Shown one piece after another: positions 36,942 to 45,880 of a stretch of DNA of 64,000 bases. How positions within the stretch are numbered: position 1 is the first letter of the stretch; each line of letters opens with the position of its first letter. The DNA is from Nisaea sp. GTDB taxonomy: Bacteria > Pseudomonadota > Alphaproteobacteria > Thalassobaculales > Thalassobaculaceae. Location: the NCBI RefSeq assembly GCF_017640745.1, contig NZ_JAEPQA010000026.1:1-64000 (forward strand), written 5' to 3'. Both the position numbers and the translations under genes were made by a program. Below the pieces are notes generated by a model that saw only the letters and a list, made by a program, of their open reading frames with translations, did not search any database and was not told where the DNA came from.

Positions 36942-38090
36942 TCAAGCGTCGAAGAACCGTTTCATGTCGAGGTTTTCGAACGGCATGAATTTTCTGAGAG
37001 CCGCGAGCACACGTTCCGTGGCGCGTCCGTCGCCATATGGGTTGACCGTTCCCGAACAATCCATTTGGGCAGCCGTGACCATGGCAGCAGCGATGGCACC
37101 GCGCTCAGGTGGACAGTCGATAACCGACGCCGCCTTGAGGCGGCCGTCCTGGCGGCAACCTATATTCACCGTCGGAATCCCGAAGGACGGAGCCTCATAA
37201 AGGCCGCTCGACGAGTTGCCGACAACCATCGTGGCATGCTTCAAGGCAGCGAAGTAGAGATCCTGCCCGAGCGAGTCGCGTGCAATGATCCGGTCGGACT
37301 CGTGCGCCATCGCCTCCAGAAGACGGTTGAGCTCTGCTCCTCCAGAATCGGCGTTGGCGTAGGTGACAAGCGCAGTCATGTCGTCAGGCAGCTCCTCGAA
37401 TGCCGAAAGCAGTTCCGCAAACTGTTCCGAGGGCGATCCCTTGTCCGCCGTAGCCGGGTGGAATGTCGCCACGAGAAAACGCGTACCGAGAGACGCTCCG
37501 ACCCGGCGTTCCACCTCCTCCCGTGTGAGCCGTTCGCGCGACAAGATGGCGTCGAGTGCAGGCGTTCCGGTGTTAAAGACTGTGTCCGGATGCTCGCCCA
37601 TCCGGATCAGGCGCTCCCGCGCGGGCTGGTTTGTCGTCAAATGCAAATGAGAAAATTTCGATATTGCATGACGTAATCCGTCGTCCAGCGATCCGGATGT
37701 GACGTCCCCGCCAATCATATGGGCGATCGGGATATTGAGCAGGTAGGCCGCCGACGCGGCGGCAAATGTCTCAAAGCGATCACCAAGCAAGAGAACCAGA
37801 TCGGGCCGCCGCATTGCCCAGGCATCGGCAAATCCGGCAAGGGCGACGCTGGTCGAATGCGCGACATCGAGATCGCTGCCACCGGAAGCATCGCAATCGA
37901 TCTTGCCCGCGATCTCGAAGCCCGCCGCCTCGACCTCGTCCACCGTGTTCCCGAAGCGGGGGGAAAGATGCATACCGGTCACGTAGAGGTCGAGATCAAA
38001 GTCCGGCGCAGCGCGGAGCGCGTCGAGCACCGGTCTCTGGATTCCGAAATCGGCGCGGCTTCCCGTTACGCAGGCAATACGTTCCGCCAT
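36942..38090 (-). CDS. legG: UDP-N-acetyl-sugar 2-epimerase, hydrolysing (NeuC/LegG)
   Basis: The enzyme removes UDP from, and epimerises, a UDP-GlcNAc-type sugar to give the free ManNAc-type sugar that NeuB/LegI uses. The 382-residue protein has CVTGSRADFGIQRPVLDAL, LLLGDRFETFAAASAAY, HMIGGDVTSGSLDDGLRHAI, KFSHLHLTTN and VVGNSSSGLYEAPSFGIP, all hallmarks of NeuC/LegG. Next to LegC and LegB homologues it most likely handles a 2,4-diacetamido-trideoxy sugar, that is, LegG. Specificity is inferred from the neighbours. It lies six bases downstream of legC. Confidence 0.9.
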   Translation of the reverse strand: MAERIACVTGSRADFGIQRPVLDALRAAPDFDLDLYVTGMHLSPRFGNTVDEVEAAGFEIAGKIDCDASGGSDLDVAHSTSVALAGFADAWAMRRPDLVLLLGDRFETFAAASAAYLLNIPIAHMIGGDVTSGSLDDGLRHAISKFSHLHLTTNQPARERLIRMGEHPDTVFNTGTPALDAILSRERLTREEVERRVGASLGTRFLVATFHPATADKGSPSEQFAELLSAFEELPDDMTALVTYANADSGGAELNRLLEAMAHESDRIIARDSLGQDLYFAALKHATMVVGNSSSGLYEAPSFGIPTVNIGCRQDGRLKAASVIDCPPERGAIAAAMVTAAQMDCSGTVNPYGDGRATERVLAALRKFMPFENLDMKRFFDA

Positions 38091-38096
38091 GATGCG

Positions 38097-39281
38097 CTAC
38101 ACCCTGCGGCCGAGTTTTGCGCTGCTCGGAAGGTTGACGATCCGGTCCACCAAGGCTTCGGTCACCCTCAGCGAGGTCCGCGGGCAATCGCGGTTGAAGG
38201 ACAGTTCGTGCATCGGCGTCCAGCACGGACGGGCCTGAATCCCCTCGTCGTTCAGCCTTGCGAGCAGACTGTCCCGTGCGGCACGGTCGGGAACCAGCAC
38301 TGCATTCAGCCAGTAATTCCCGCGACAACCCTCGGGCTCACGGAAAAACTCCACTCCCGGAATTCCGCTCAGCGACCGGTCATATTCAGCGGCCAGAACC
38401 CTCTTCTCCTTGAGGAACCGGTCAAGCATCTCGAACTGCGCGCAGCCCAGCGCGGCATTCAGGTTCGGCAGCCGGTAATTGTAAGCGATCTCGTCATGGT
38501 CGAAGGCCCAGCGATGCGGCAGTTTTGCCGTCGTCGTCAGGTGTTTCAGGTGCTTCGCGAGAGCTTCGTCGTCGGTCACGACGGCGCCGCCGCCGCCGGT
38601 CGTGATCGTCTTGTTGCCATTGAAACTGACCGCGGCGAGCTTGCCGAAACTCCCCATCGGGCGGCCGTTCCGGCTGGACCCGAGGCTCTCCGCAGCGTCT
38701 TCGACGACGACGATATGCCAGCGCTCCGCAACCTCGGCGAGCCGCTCCATCCGGACCGGATGACCGAACACATGCATCGGCACGACGGCGCTGATCCGCC
38801 GTCCGGTCGAGCGGTTCCAGGCCGCGCCGTCCCGAAGCTCAGCGATCTCCTCCAGGTAGGCGTCGAGGGCATCCGGATCAAGCCCGAGCGTGGCATTCTC
38901 GCTGTCGACGAAATGCGGCACGGCGCCCGCGTGATAAACCGCGTTGGCCGACGCGACGAAGGTCAGGGCCTGCACCAGCACCTCGTCGTCCCGCGCCACT
39001 CCGGCGGCGACAAGGGCGATGTGCAGGGCGGCCGTTCCGCTGACGCAGGCGACGCCGAACTTCGTGCCGGATTTCTCCGCCACGAGCTTCTCGAACCGGT
39101 CGACATAGGATCCGACCGAGGAGACCCAGCCGGTCTCGATGCAGTCGGTCACATATTCCTTCTCGCGTCCGATGAATTCCGGCTCGTGCAGCGGCAGCGG
39201 GCGGTTCTCGGGCAGAACCGAAATGACGGCGGCGACAAGCGCGTCCTCGTCGTAGCTGCTGTTCTTCAATACGGCCGTCAT
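38097..39281 (-). CDS. legC: PLP-dependent aminotransferase, DegT/LegC type
   Basis: The 394-residue protein belongs to the DegT/DnrJ/EryC1 aminotransferases. It has GVACVSGTAALHIALVAAGV, VLVQALTFVASANAVYHAG, VVVEDAAESLGSSRNGRPMG, and SFNGNKTITTGGGGAVV with the PLP lysine in N-K-T-I. LegC adds a 4-amino group to the 4-keto sugar made by LegB. I chose ATG 39281, which shares its last base with the legB stop (TGATG). An ATG at 39335 lies inside legB. The N-terminal region with LHEPEFIGREKEYVTDCIETGWV fits LegC-type enzymes. Confidence 0.9.
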   Translation of the reverse strand: MTAVLKNSSYDEDALVAAVISVLPENRPLPLHEPEFIGREKEYVTDCIETGWVSSVGSYVDRFEKLVAEKSGTKFGVACVSGTAALHIALVAAGVARDDEVLVQALTFVASANAVYHAGAVPHFVDSENATLGLDPDALDAYLEEIAELRDGAAWNRSTGRRISAVVPMHVFGHPVRMERLAEVAERWHIVVVEDAAESLGSSRNGRPMGSFGKLAAVSFNGNKTITTGGGGAVVTDDEALAKHLKHLTTTAKLPHRWAFDHDEIAYNYRLPNLNAALGCAQFEMLDRFLKEKRVLAAEYDRSLSGIPGVEFFREPEGCRGNYWLNAVLVPDRAARDSLLARLNDEGIQARPCWTPMHELSFNRDCPRTSLRVTEALVDRIVNLPSSAKLGRRV

Positions 39282-40279
39282 CAGACCTGGTACCCTTCGG
39301 GATAGCGCGCGAGATTGGCGGGGTCGGTGAACCATTCGATGGTCTTTTCCAGACCCCGGTCGAAGCCGTCGCGGCCGCCATGCGCCGGCGCCCAGCCGAG
39401 GATCTCCTCCGCCACCGCAACGCCCGCAAAAAGCCGCTCGACCTCACTTGCCTCGGGCCGGAGACGCTCCTCGTCCGAGACGATCTCCACATTGCGTCCC
39501 ATGACCCGGCCGATCGCCGCCGCGGTCTCGCCGACGGAAATCTCGAAGCCGCTGCCGATGTTCGTCACCCGGCCGATCGCCTTGTCCGCCCGCATCGCCG
39601 CGACGAAACCGGCAGCGGTATCCCGGACGAAGGTGAAGTCGCGTGTCGGCGAGGTGGCGCCGAGGCGGATTTCCTCCGCGCCGCGCGCAAGCTGCGTGAT
39701 GATGGTCGGGATCACCGCGCGGGCGGACTGGCGCGGACCGTAGGTATTGAAGGGGCGGAGCACCGCGACCGGCAGGCCGAAGCTCTTTTCGTAGGAGAGC
39801 GCCAGATGATCCGCCGCCGCTTTCGAGGCCGCGTAGGGGCTTTGCGGATTGACCGGATGTTCCTCCGTGATCGGGACGAACTGCGCGGTGCCGTAGATCT
39901 CGCTGGTCGAGGTGCAGACCACCCTCTCCGTCTCCCAGAGCCGGGCTGCTTCCAGCACGTTCAGCGTGCCGGTCACATTCGTGTCGATATAACTTTCAGG
40001 TGCCCGGTAGGAGTAGGGAATCGCGATCAGTGCGGCGAGATGCAGGATTGCCGAGGCGCCCTTGGCAGCGCCGACGACGCAGCTCCGGTCGCGGATATCG
40101 CCGAGCACAATCTCGAGCCCGCCGCGCAGCTCCTTCGGGATCGTCTCCAGCCAGCCGGTCGCACCGAAGGAATTGTAGAGCGCGAGCGCGCGCACTTCCC
40201 TGCCCTCTTCCAGCAGCGTCTCGACCAGATGCGAGCCGATGAAACCATCGGCACCGGTCACCAGAACCGGACCCGTCAT
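39281..40279 (-). CDS. legB: NAD-dependent UDP-GlcNAc 4,6-dehydratase, LegB type
   Basis: The 332-residue extended SDR starts VLVTGADGFIGSHLVETLL and has the LegB-typical LYNSFGATGWLETIP, HLAALIAIPYSYRAPESYI, and VVCTSTSEIYGTAQFVPI. The catalytic Y-x-x-x-K is in SPYAASKAAADHLA, with RPFNTYGPRQSARAV after it. It makes the 4-keto-6-deoxy intermediate at the head of legionaminate synthesis. I chose ATG 40279, giving the proper N-terminus; an ATG at 40318 adds unrelated residues. It heads the leftward legB-legC-legG-glycosyltransferase unit. Confidence 0.92.
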   Translation of the reverse strand: MTGPVLVTGADGFIGSHLVETLLEEGREVRALALYNSFGATGWLETIPKELRGGLEIVLGDIRDRSCVVGAAKGASAILHLAALIAIPYSYRAPESYIDTNVTGTLNVLEAARLWETERVVCTSTSEIYGTAQFVPITEEHPVNPQSPYAASKAAADHLALSYEKSFGLPVAVLRPFNTYGPRQSARAVIPTIITQLARGAEEIRLGATSPTRDFTFVRDTAAGFVAAMRADKAIGRVTNIGSGFEISVGETAAAIGRVMGRNVEIVSDEERLRPEASEVERLFAGVAVAEEILGWAPAHGGRDGFDRGLEKTIEWFTDPANLARYPEGYQV

Positions 40280-40376
40280 ACCTGTCCCCGAATTGATACG
40301 TGCGCGGCGACGATACATGAAAGCCCGCGCGGCGCGAAGATGCGGAATTGTATCGATTTTGTCCCGCTACCGGCCG

Positions 40377-41705
40377 TCAGGCGGTGACGATGCGATCCCC
40401 TTCGTGACCACGCGCCCGCATGGCGTTGCGGGTATCGACCACCAACCGCGCCCGATCCGCGATCAAGGCATAATCGACATCGTCGTGATCGGTGACGATC
40501 AGCACCGCGTCCGCCGCGGCGACCCGCTCGGCCGTCAGCGCCACGCCGGTCCGTCCGGCGAGATGGCCGAACTCGCGGCTCGGCAGGATCTCCGGAATCC
40601 AGGGATCGTGGAAGGAGACCGAAGCGCCCGCCGCGTCCAGCTTCTCCAGGATGGTCAGCGCCGGGCTCTCGCGCTGGTCGGCGACGTTCTTCTTGTAGGC
40701 CATCCCGATCAGCAGGATGTCGGCGCCGCGCAGCCCCTTGCCCGATTGCAGGTCCACCGCCTCGCGCAGCCGGTCGATGACGTAATCCGGCATCGCCCGG
40801 TTGATCTCGCCCGCGAGCTCGATGAAGCGGGTCGTCTGGCCGACGCTGCGGGCCTTCCAGGCGAGATAGAAGGGATCGATTGGGATGCAGTGCCCGCCGA
40901 GGCCCGGCCCCGGATAGAATGGCATGTAGCCGAAGGGCTTGGTCGAGGCCGCTTCGATCACCTCCCAGACATCAATGCCCATGGCGCCGTAGATCAGCTT
41001 CAGCTCGTTCACCAGCGCGATATTGACTGCGCGGAAGACATTCTCGGTGATCTTCACCGCCTCCGCCGTCGACGCGGAGGAGACGGGTACGACCTTCTCC
41101 AGCACCGCGCCGTAGAGTGCCTCCGCCGCCTGTCCGGAGGCCGCGTCCATCCCGCCGACCACCTTCGGGATCCGGCCGATGGAATACTGCGCGTTGCCGG
41201 GATCCTCTCGCTCAGGGGCGAAGGCGAGGAAGAGATCTTCGCCGAGCTTCAAGCCCGCGCCTTCCAGGATCGGCAGCAGCACCTCTTCGGTCGTGCCGGG
41301 ATAGGTGGTCGATTCCAGCACCACCAGCGCGCCCTTCTTCAGCACCGGCGCCAGCGCGGCGGCGGTGTCGCGGACATAGCGGAGATCCGGGTCGCGCTCC
41401 GGCGTCAGCGGCGTCGGCACACAGATCAGCACCGCGTCCGCATCGCCGAGGTCTGCAATCACACTGGTCGGGCGGAAACGCCCGGTCGCGATCTCGTCTC
41501 CGACGCCGTCGACCGGGATATGCGGCAGGTAGGAGCGCTCCGCCTTCAGCATCTCCACCTTGGACCCGTCGATATCGTAGCCGGTGACCGGAAAGCCGGC
41601 CCGGAGGCAGGCCAGCGCCAGGGGCAGGCCGACATAACCGAGGCCGATCACGCCGACCCGCGCCTCTTTCGCCGCCACCCTGTCGAGGAATGCTTGCACG
41701 CTCAT
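40377..41705 (-). CDS. Nucleotide-sugar 6-dehydrogenase (WbpA/WecC-like UDP-HexNAc dehydrogenase)
   Basis: The enzyme oxidises C6 of a UDP-sugar to a uronic acid using two NAD. The 442-residue protein has VGVIGLGYVGLPLALACLR (NAD loop), LICVPTPLTPERDPDL, ALVVLESTTYPGTTEEVLL, FAPEREDPGN, the catalytic-region PGPGLGGHCIPIDPFYLAWK with its cysteine, and MAYKKNVADQRESPA. The E-R-E-D-P-G block and length fit UDP-GlcNAc/ManNAc dehydrogenases more than UDP-glucose dehydrogenase. I chose ATG 41705. It ends 97 bases upstream of legB and diverges from a dioxygenase gene. Confidence 0.9.
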   Translation of the reverse strand: MSVQAFLDRVAAKEARVGVIGLGYVGLPLALACLRAGFPVTGYDIDGSKVEMLKAERSYLPHIPVDGVGDEIATGRFRPTSVIADLGDADAVLICVPTPLTPERDPDLRYVRDTAAALAPVLKKGALVVLESTTYPGTTEEVLLPILEGAGLKLGEDLFLAFAPEREDPGNAQYSIGRIPKVVGGMDAASGQAAEALYGAVLEKVVPVSSASTAEAVKITENVFRAVNIALVNELKLIYGAMGIDVWEVIEAASTKPFGYMPFYPGPGLGGHCIPIDPFYLAWKARSVGQTTRFIELAGEINRAMPDYVIDRLREAVDLQSGKGLRGADILLIGMAYKKNVADQRESPALTILEKLDAAGASVSFHDPWIPEILPSREFGHLAGRTGVALTAERVAAADAVLIVTDHDDVDYALIADRARLVVDTRNAMRARGHEGDRIVTA

Positions 41706-41758
41706 GGGCACTGTCCGTAGCCTGAAGCCGGACGCCACGCAAGCACGGGAGAGTGAGG

Positions 41759-42625
41759 ATGGCCGGTCTCAGCGACATGCAAAAGGACGCCTTCTGGCGC
41801 GACGGCTACCTCACCATCGAGAACGCGGTCTCTCCGGATCTGCTCGGACGGCTGCGCAACACCTTCGACGGCTGGGTCGAGGAGAGCCGGGCGCATGACA
41901 CGCCCTACGGCGAGACCATCAACAACAAGCCGCGTTTCGACCTCGAGCCGGGCCACACGGCCGAGAAGCCGGGCCTCCGCCGCGTCAACGCGCCGGTCGA
42001 GGTTTCCGAGGCCTACTACGAGGCGATGGCCTCGAGCCGGATGACCGACTGCGTCGCCGACCTGATCGGCCCGAACGTGAAGTTCCATCATTCCAAGATC
42101 AATTCGAAGCTGCCCGGCGGCGCGACCCAGGTGAAATGGCACCAGGACTTCCCCTTCACCCCGCACACCAACGACGACGTGATCACCGCGCTGCTGATGG
42201 TCGACGAGGTGACGGAGGAGAACGGACCGCTCGAGGTGCTGGCCGGTTCGCATCTTGGCGAGATACACGGCCTCTGGCACGAGGGCATCTTCACCGGCGC
42301 GATCGACGACAATGTCGCCGCCGAGTGCAAGAAAAAGGCGGCACTCTGCACCGGCCCGGCGGGTTCCGTCTGCCTGATGCACACCCGTCTGCTGCACGGC
42401 TCGGCCCCAAACCTTTCGAACCGGCCTCGCACCCTCTTCATCTCAGTCTATTCCGCCGAGGATGCGGTGCCGGTCTCGCCCAACCCGATGCCGAACAGGT
42501 ACGAAGGCACGATCGTGCGCGGTGTGCGTACCGGCCGGGTGCGGTCGATCCCTTACGAGATCACGCTGCCTCAGTTGCCCTCGACCGCGTCCTTCTTCGA
42601 CCAGCAGGCCAAGCACAAGGCGTGA
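41759..42625 (+). CDS. Phytanoyl-CoA dioxygenase (PhyH) family Fe(II)/2-oxoglutarate enzyme
   Basis: The 288-residue protein has the PhyH start DAFWRDGYLTIENAVSPDLL, the first metal ligands H-x-D in VKWHQDFPFTPH, NGPLEVLAGSHLGEIHGLW in the core, and the distal histidine and oxoglutarate arginine in TRLLHGSAPNLSNRPRTLF. It should hydroxylate or otherwise oxidise a small molecule or sugar; the substrate is unknown. I chose ATG 41759 over GTG 41753 because GGGAGAGTGAGG lies directly before it. It is the first gene of a rightward run with a methyltransferase and a second dioxygenase. Confidence 0.88.
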   Translation: MAGLSDMQKDAFWRDGYLTIENAVSPDLLGRLRNTFDGWVEESRAHDTPYGETINNKPRFDLEPGHTAEKPGLRRVNAPVEVSEAYYEAMASSRMTDCVADLIGPNVKFHHSKINSKLPGGATQVKWHQDFPFTPHTNDDVITALLMVDEVTEENGPLEVLAGSHLGEIHGLWHEGIFTGAIDDNVAAECKKKAALCTGPAGSVCLMHTRLLHGSAPNLSNRPRTLFISVYSAEDAVPVSPNPMPNRYEGTIVRGVRTGRVRSIPYEITLPQLPSTASFFDQQAKHKA

Positions 42626-42754
42626 TCGGGACCACCCCGAAGCGAGAACGCGAAACCGGAACCACTTCGATGTTACCGGAGCGGCCATGCCGGGGTCATC
42701 AGGCGAGCATGCCCGGTGGCCTCCCCACCAGGACTTCGAACGGACAACAAAAAC

Positions 42755-43540
42755 ATGAGCGATACCGACACCTCCGCCAGAGATGTTCAGAAAAACAAGC
42801 ACGCCCTTGGACTTAAAAAATCCGACTGGGACGAGATTTTCAATTACTTGCGGCGGCGTCCCCAGACCCTGTTTTTCTCGCGCGACCTGCGGGTCTATAT
42901 CGCGAAAAAGCGGGCCGGAATGTTTGCAAGTTTCCAGCGGACGGCGAGCAATCCGAGCGGCAAAGCGATAGATATCACGATCCCGCACAACAAGCGGATG
43001 ATGGACAATTTCGTCGAGTCCCACGTTGAACGCCTCATCCGCCCGCTTTCCGTGATCGATCCCGTCTATGAGAAGGCTTCAAACATGCGCGTGCTTTCGA
43101 TCGGCCCGCGCAACGAGATGGAAATCTTCAATCTGATCGCCCACGGCTTTCATCCGGAGAATATTTCCGCCATCGACCAGGTATCGAACTCTCCCCTGAT
43201 CGATATCGGGGACATGCATGCCATCCCGCACCCGGACAACAGTTTCGACGTGATGATCAATGGCTGGGCACTGCCCTACAGCACCGATCACCAGACCGCG
43301 GTCAACGAGATGTGCAGAATCCTCAAACCGGGCGGTCTCTTCTGCATCGGCTTCACCCGCATTCCTCCGGGCACGGATGAGTTCAAGCGCGCGGAAGCCG
43401 ATGGCGGTATCAACAACACACACTCGGATGACATTCTCCGACTTATCGGCGAGGAGCGGATTGACGAGGTCGCATTCCGACACGATCCTCTGGATAAGTC
43501 GCGGAAAGGCGTCATCCTCCTGATCGTGCGCTTGAAGTAA
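42755..43540 (+). CDS. Class I SAM-dependent methyltransferase
   Basis: The 261-residue protein has a methyltransferase core: MRVLSIGPRNEMEIFNLIAHG (a variant SAM loop with S-I-G-P-R instead of D-x-G-x-G), ISAIDQVSNSPLIDIGDMH, PDNSFDVMINGWALPYS and EMCRILKPGGLFCIGFTR. About 100 residues precede the core. ATG 42755 is chosen because it starts the coherent part of the protein, although its ribosome site is weak. It lies between two PhyH-type dioxygenases on the same strand, so the three may modify one product. Confidence 0.78.
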   Translation: MSDTDTSARDVQKNKHALGLKKSDWDEIFNYLRRRPQTLFFSRDLRVYIAKKRAGMFASFQRTASNPSGKAIDITIPHNKRMMDNFVESHVERLIRPLSVIDPVYEKASNMRVLSIGPRNEMEIFNLIAHGFHPENISAIDQVSNSPLIDIGDMHAIPHPDNSFDVMINGWALPYSTDHQTAVNEMCRILKPGGLFCIGFTRIPPGTDEFKRAEADGGINNTHSDDILRLIGEERIDEVAFRHDPLDKSRKGVILLIVRLK

Positions 43541-43575
43541 TCGGGACCGCATGCCCAGAACTGTTGAGGCCGTTT

Positions 43576-44607
43576 GTGAATAACCTGATCGATAAAACAA
43601 CGCCGATAGCCAGATTCTTCCAGTACGACAATCTGGACTGGTACCGCAGGTTTCTCCTCTCTTTGCGCTACAACATCAATCCGCGCGACTACAACAATTT
43701 CGCCGACATCATCGCGAAGTCGATGAACCAGATTCATGGCTTCGGCGCCCCGTCATACGACGGCGACGACGCCACGACACTTGAGGACTGGGCACGCGGC
43801 ATACGTCAGGAAGGTTATGTCGAACTCGGACAGATGATCGATCAGAAGTCCATCGACGAAATCCTCGAATACCTCAAGGGGCGGAAAACCTCCTATCTCT
43901 GGGACAAGTCCCTCCCGCCTTTCCTGCCGGACGACGCGCCCGAGCAAGTCAGCGTCGCAAGCTATGACCAGACCACGATCGCGATGGCACCGCACCTGGT
44001 CCGGCTCGCCAATCATCCCAGGATCATTTCGGTGCTTCACCGGTATCTCGGAATGTATCCGTCCCTCATGTCGCTCGAGGCCTTCTGGTCGTTTCCGCGG
44101 GATCAGGCCGAGCACGCCCAGCTTTTCCACGTCGACCAGCACTGCTACCGCTTCTGCAAGCTTTTCCTCTATCTGACGGATGTGGACGAGGAATCCGGCC
44201 CGCACGTCTATGTCAGCGGCAGCGGCGACTACGCCGCACATGGCAGGCTCCTCAAGGAGAAGTCCGGCGGCGATCCTGCGCTGTTCGCCAAATACCAGGA
44301 GATGCTGAGGAAACAGCGCAAGACGGATGCCGAGGTCGAGGAACTCTTCGGAAAAGACCGGATCGTCACCAAAACCGGCAAGGCCGGCACGGTCCTGCTG
44401 GGAAACACCGGGAGCCTCCACAAGGGTCAGCTGCCGAAATCGAAAAAGAGGCTGATTTTCTCAGCGCTCTACACGATGCTGCCGACCATCAAGGACGAAG
44501 TGTCGATCACGCCCCTGGCTCACCTCCGAGACGAGATTAACGCGGCCTATCCGGGCGTCTATACCAACGACCAGATCGCCTATCTGAACCGCCTGGTCGC
44601 CGTCTAG
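43576..44607 (+). CDS. Second PhyH-like Fe(II)/2-oxoglutarate dioxygenase
   Basis: The 343-residue protein has an N-terminal extension of about 80 residues before the oxygenase part. It has GIRQEGYVELGQMIDQKSID, ligands H-x-D in LFHVDQHCYRFCKLFLYL, TDVDEESGPHVYVSGSGDY, and the distal histidine in LLGNTGSLHKGQLPKSKKR. It is clearly related to PhyH-type enzymes but distinct from the gene at 41759. I chose GTG 43576, which has GAGG eight bases before it; TTG 43564 is a longer alternative. It ends 27 bases before the convergent pirin gene. Confidence 0.82.
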   Translation: MNNLIDKTTPIARFFQYDNLDWYRRFLLSLRYNINPRDYNNFADIIAKSMNQIHGFGAPSYDGDDATTLEDWARGIRQEGYVELGQMIDQKSIDEILEYLKGRKTSYLWDKSLPPFLPDDAPEQVSVASYDQTTIAMAPHLVRLANHPRIISVLHRYLGMYPSLMSLEAFWSFPRDQAEHAQLFHVDQHCYRFCKLFLYLTDVDEESGPHVYVSGSGDYAAHGRLLKEKSGGDPALFAKYQEMLRKQRKTDAEVEELFGKDRIVTKTGKAGTVLLGNTGSLHKGQLPKSKKRLIFSALYTMLPTIKDEVSITPLAHLRDEINAAYPGVYTNDQIAYLNRLVAV

Positions 44608-44634
44608 TTACCGGAAAAGTCGGGGACCGCCGCC

Positions 44635-45555
44635 TCAGATCCCCGTCGCGCCTTCCCGGATAAACGTTCCCTCATTGAGGTCGCGGATCGCCTGCATCAG
44701 CTCCTCGCGGGTGTTCATCACGATTGGGCCGTGCCAGGCGACGGGCTCCCTGATCGGCTTGCCGGCGACCAGCAGGAAGCGCACGCCCTCCGGCCCCGCC
44801 GTCACGGTGATCTCGTCGCCCGTGTCGAAGCGCACCAGCGTCCGGTTGCCGGTCATGTCGCGGAGGTTCAGCTCCTCGCCCTGGAACTCCTTCTCCACCA
44901 GCACGCCGACCGGATCGGAGGCGTCGCGGAAGCGGCCGGCGCCGGCGAAGACATAGGCGAAGGCGTTCATGTGGGTGTCGACCGGCAGCCGCTTCGTGCT
45001 GTTCGGCGGTACCGAGATGTCGAGATAGAGCGGGTTCGCCGCGATCCCGTCGACCGGGCCGCGCTTGCCCCAGAACTCGCCGGTGACGATCTTCACCTTC
45101 GTGCCGTCGTCGTCGATGATCTCCGGGATGTCGGCCCCGGAAATGTCCTGGTAGCGCGGCGTCGTCATCTTTTCCGACGAGGGCAGGTTGGCCCAGAGCT
45201 GGAAGCCGTGCATCTGCCCCGCGGCGTTCCCGCGCGGCATCTCCTGGTGCATGATGCCGGAGCCCGCCGTCATCCACTGCACCGATCCCGCGCCGAGCAC
45301 GCCGTGATTGCCGAGCGAATCGCCGTGCTCGACCTCGCCCGCCAGCACATAGGTGATGGTCTCGATGCCGCGATGCGGATGCCAGGGGAAGCCGGCCTTG
45401 TATTTCGCCGGATCGTCGTTGCGGAAATCGTCCATCATCAGGAACGGATCGGACTCGGTCGGATCGCCGAAGCCGAACACACGGTGCAGATGCACCCCCG
45501 CGCCTTCCATCGTCGGACGGGCAACGGACTCGGATTTCACAGCGCGGATCGACAT
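44635..45555 (-). CDS. Pirin-family bicupin
   Basis: The 306-residue protein has the pirin N-cupin: GFPWHPHRGIETITYVLAGE and GSVQWMTAGSGIMHQEMP, with the metal-binding histidines and glutamate, then GFQLWANLPSSEKMTTPRYQ. Bacterial pirins are iron-binding and some act as quercetinases or bind regulatory partners; the role here cannot be said. Length is normal. It stands alone on the minus strand, convergent with the dioxygenase gene, and its upstream gap holds an intergenic repeat. Confidence 0.93.
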   Translation of the reverse strand: MSIRAVKSESVARPTMEGAGVHLHRVFGFGDPTESDPFLMMDDFRNDDPAKYKAGFPWHPHRGIETITYVLAGEVEHGDSLGNHGVLGAGSVQWMTAGSGIMHQEMPRGNAAGQMHGFQLWANLPSSEKMTTPRYQDISGADIPEIIDDDGTKVKIVTGEFWGKRGPVDGIAANPLYLDISVPPNSTKRLPVDTHMNAFAYVFAGAGRFRDASDPVGVLVEKEFQGEELNLRDMTGNRTLVRFDTGDEITVTAGPEGVRFLLVAGKPIREPVAWHGPIVMNTREELMQAIRDLNEGTFIREGATGI

Positions 45556-45675
45556 GGCTTGCCTCCAGTTCTCAGGGCACGGCCGGATGGCCGCGCAGAC
45601 TGAGAGATGGGCCGATCATAGCGCATTTGGAGGGGGAGATTGTTCGTGGGTGGGGACAATCTGTTTGCCTGCTTC

Positions 45676-45766
45676 ATCGTCATCCCGGCCGGAGAGCCGG
45701 GACCTTTCGATCGAAGCGCTCATCGCCTCTCGTCATGAGGTCCCGGGTCAAGCCCGGGATGACGAT
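45676..45766. repeat. Intergenic palindromic repeat element
   Basis: Perfect 13-base outer arms (ATCGTCATCCCGG and CCGGGATGACGAT) enclose inner complementary segments around CCGGGACCT and AGGTCCCGG, making a long cruciform of about 90 bases. Elements with the G-T-C-A-T-C-C-C-G-G edge are common between genes in alphaproteobacteria. It fills the centre of the 325-base gap between the pirin and shikimate-dehydrogenase-like genes; the rest of the gap shows no gene. Confidence 0.75.
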
Positions 45767-45880
45767 CAAGAGGAGAGTTCTTCACCCTTCCCTCCCCCGC
45801 CCCACCTGCGCTAAACCATCACCCAGTTTTTTCGGCGGGATTCCGCCGCCTGTCGCACTGCCAACCGGGACGCTCTCCAC

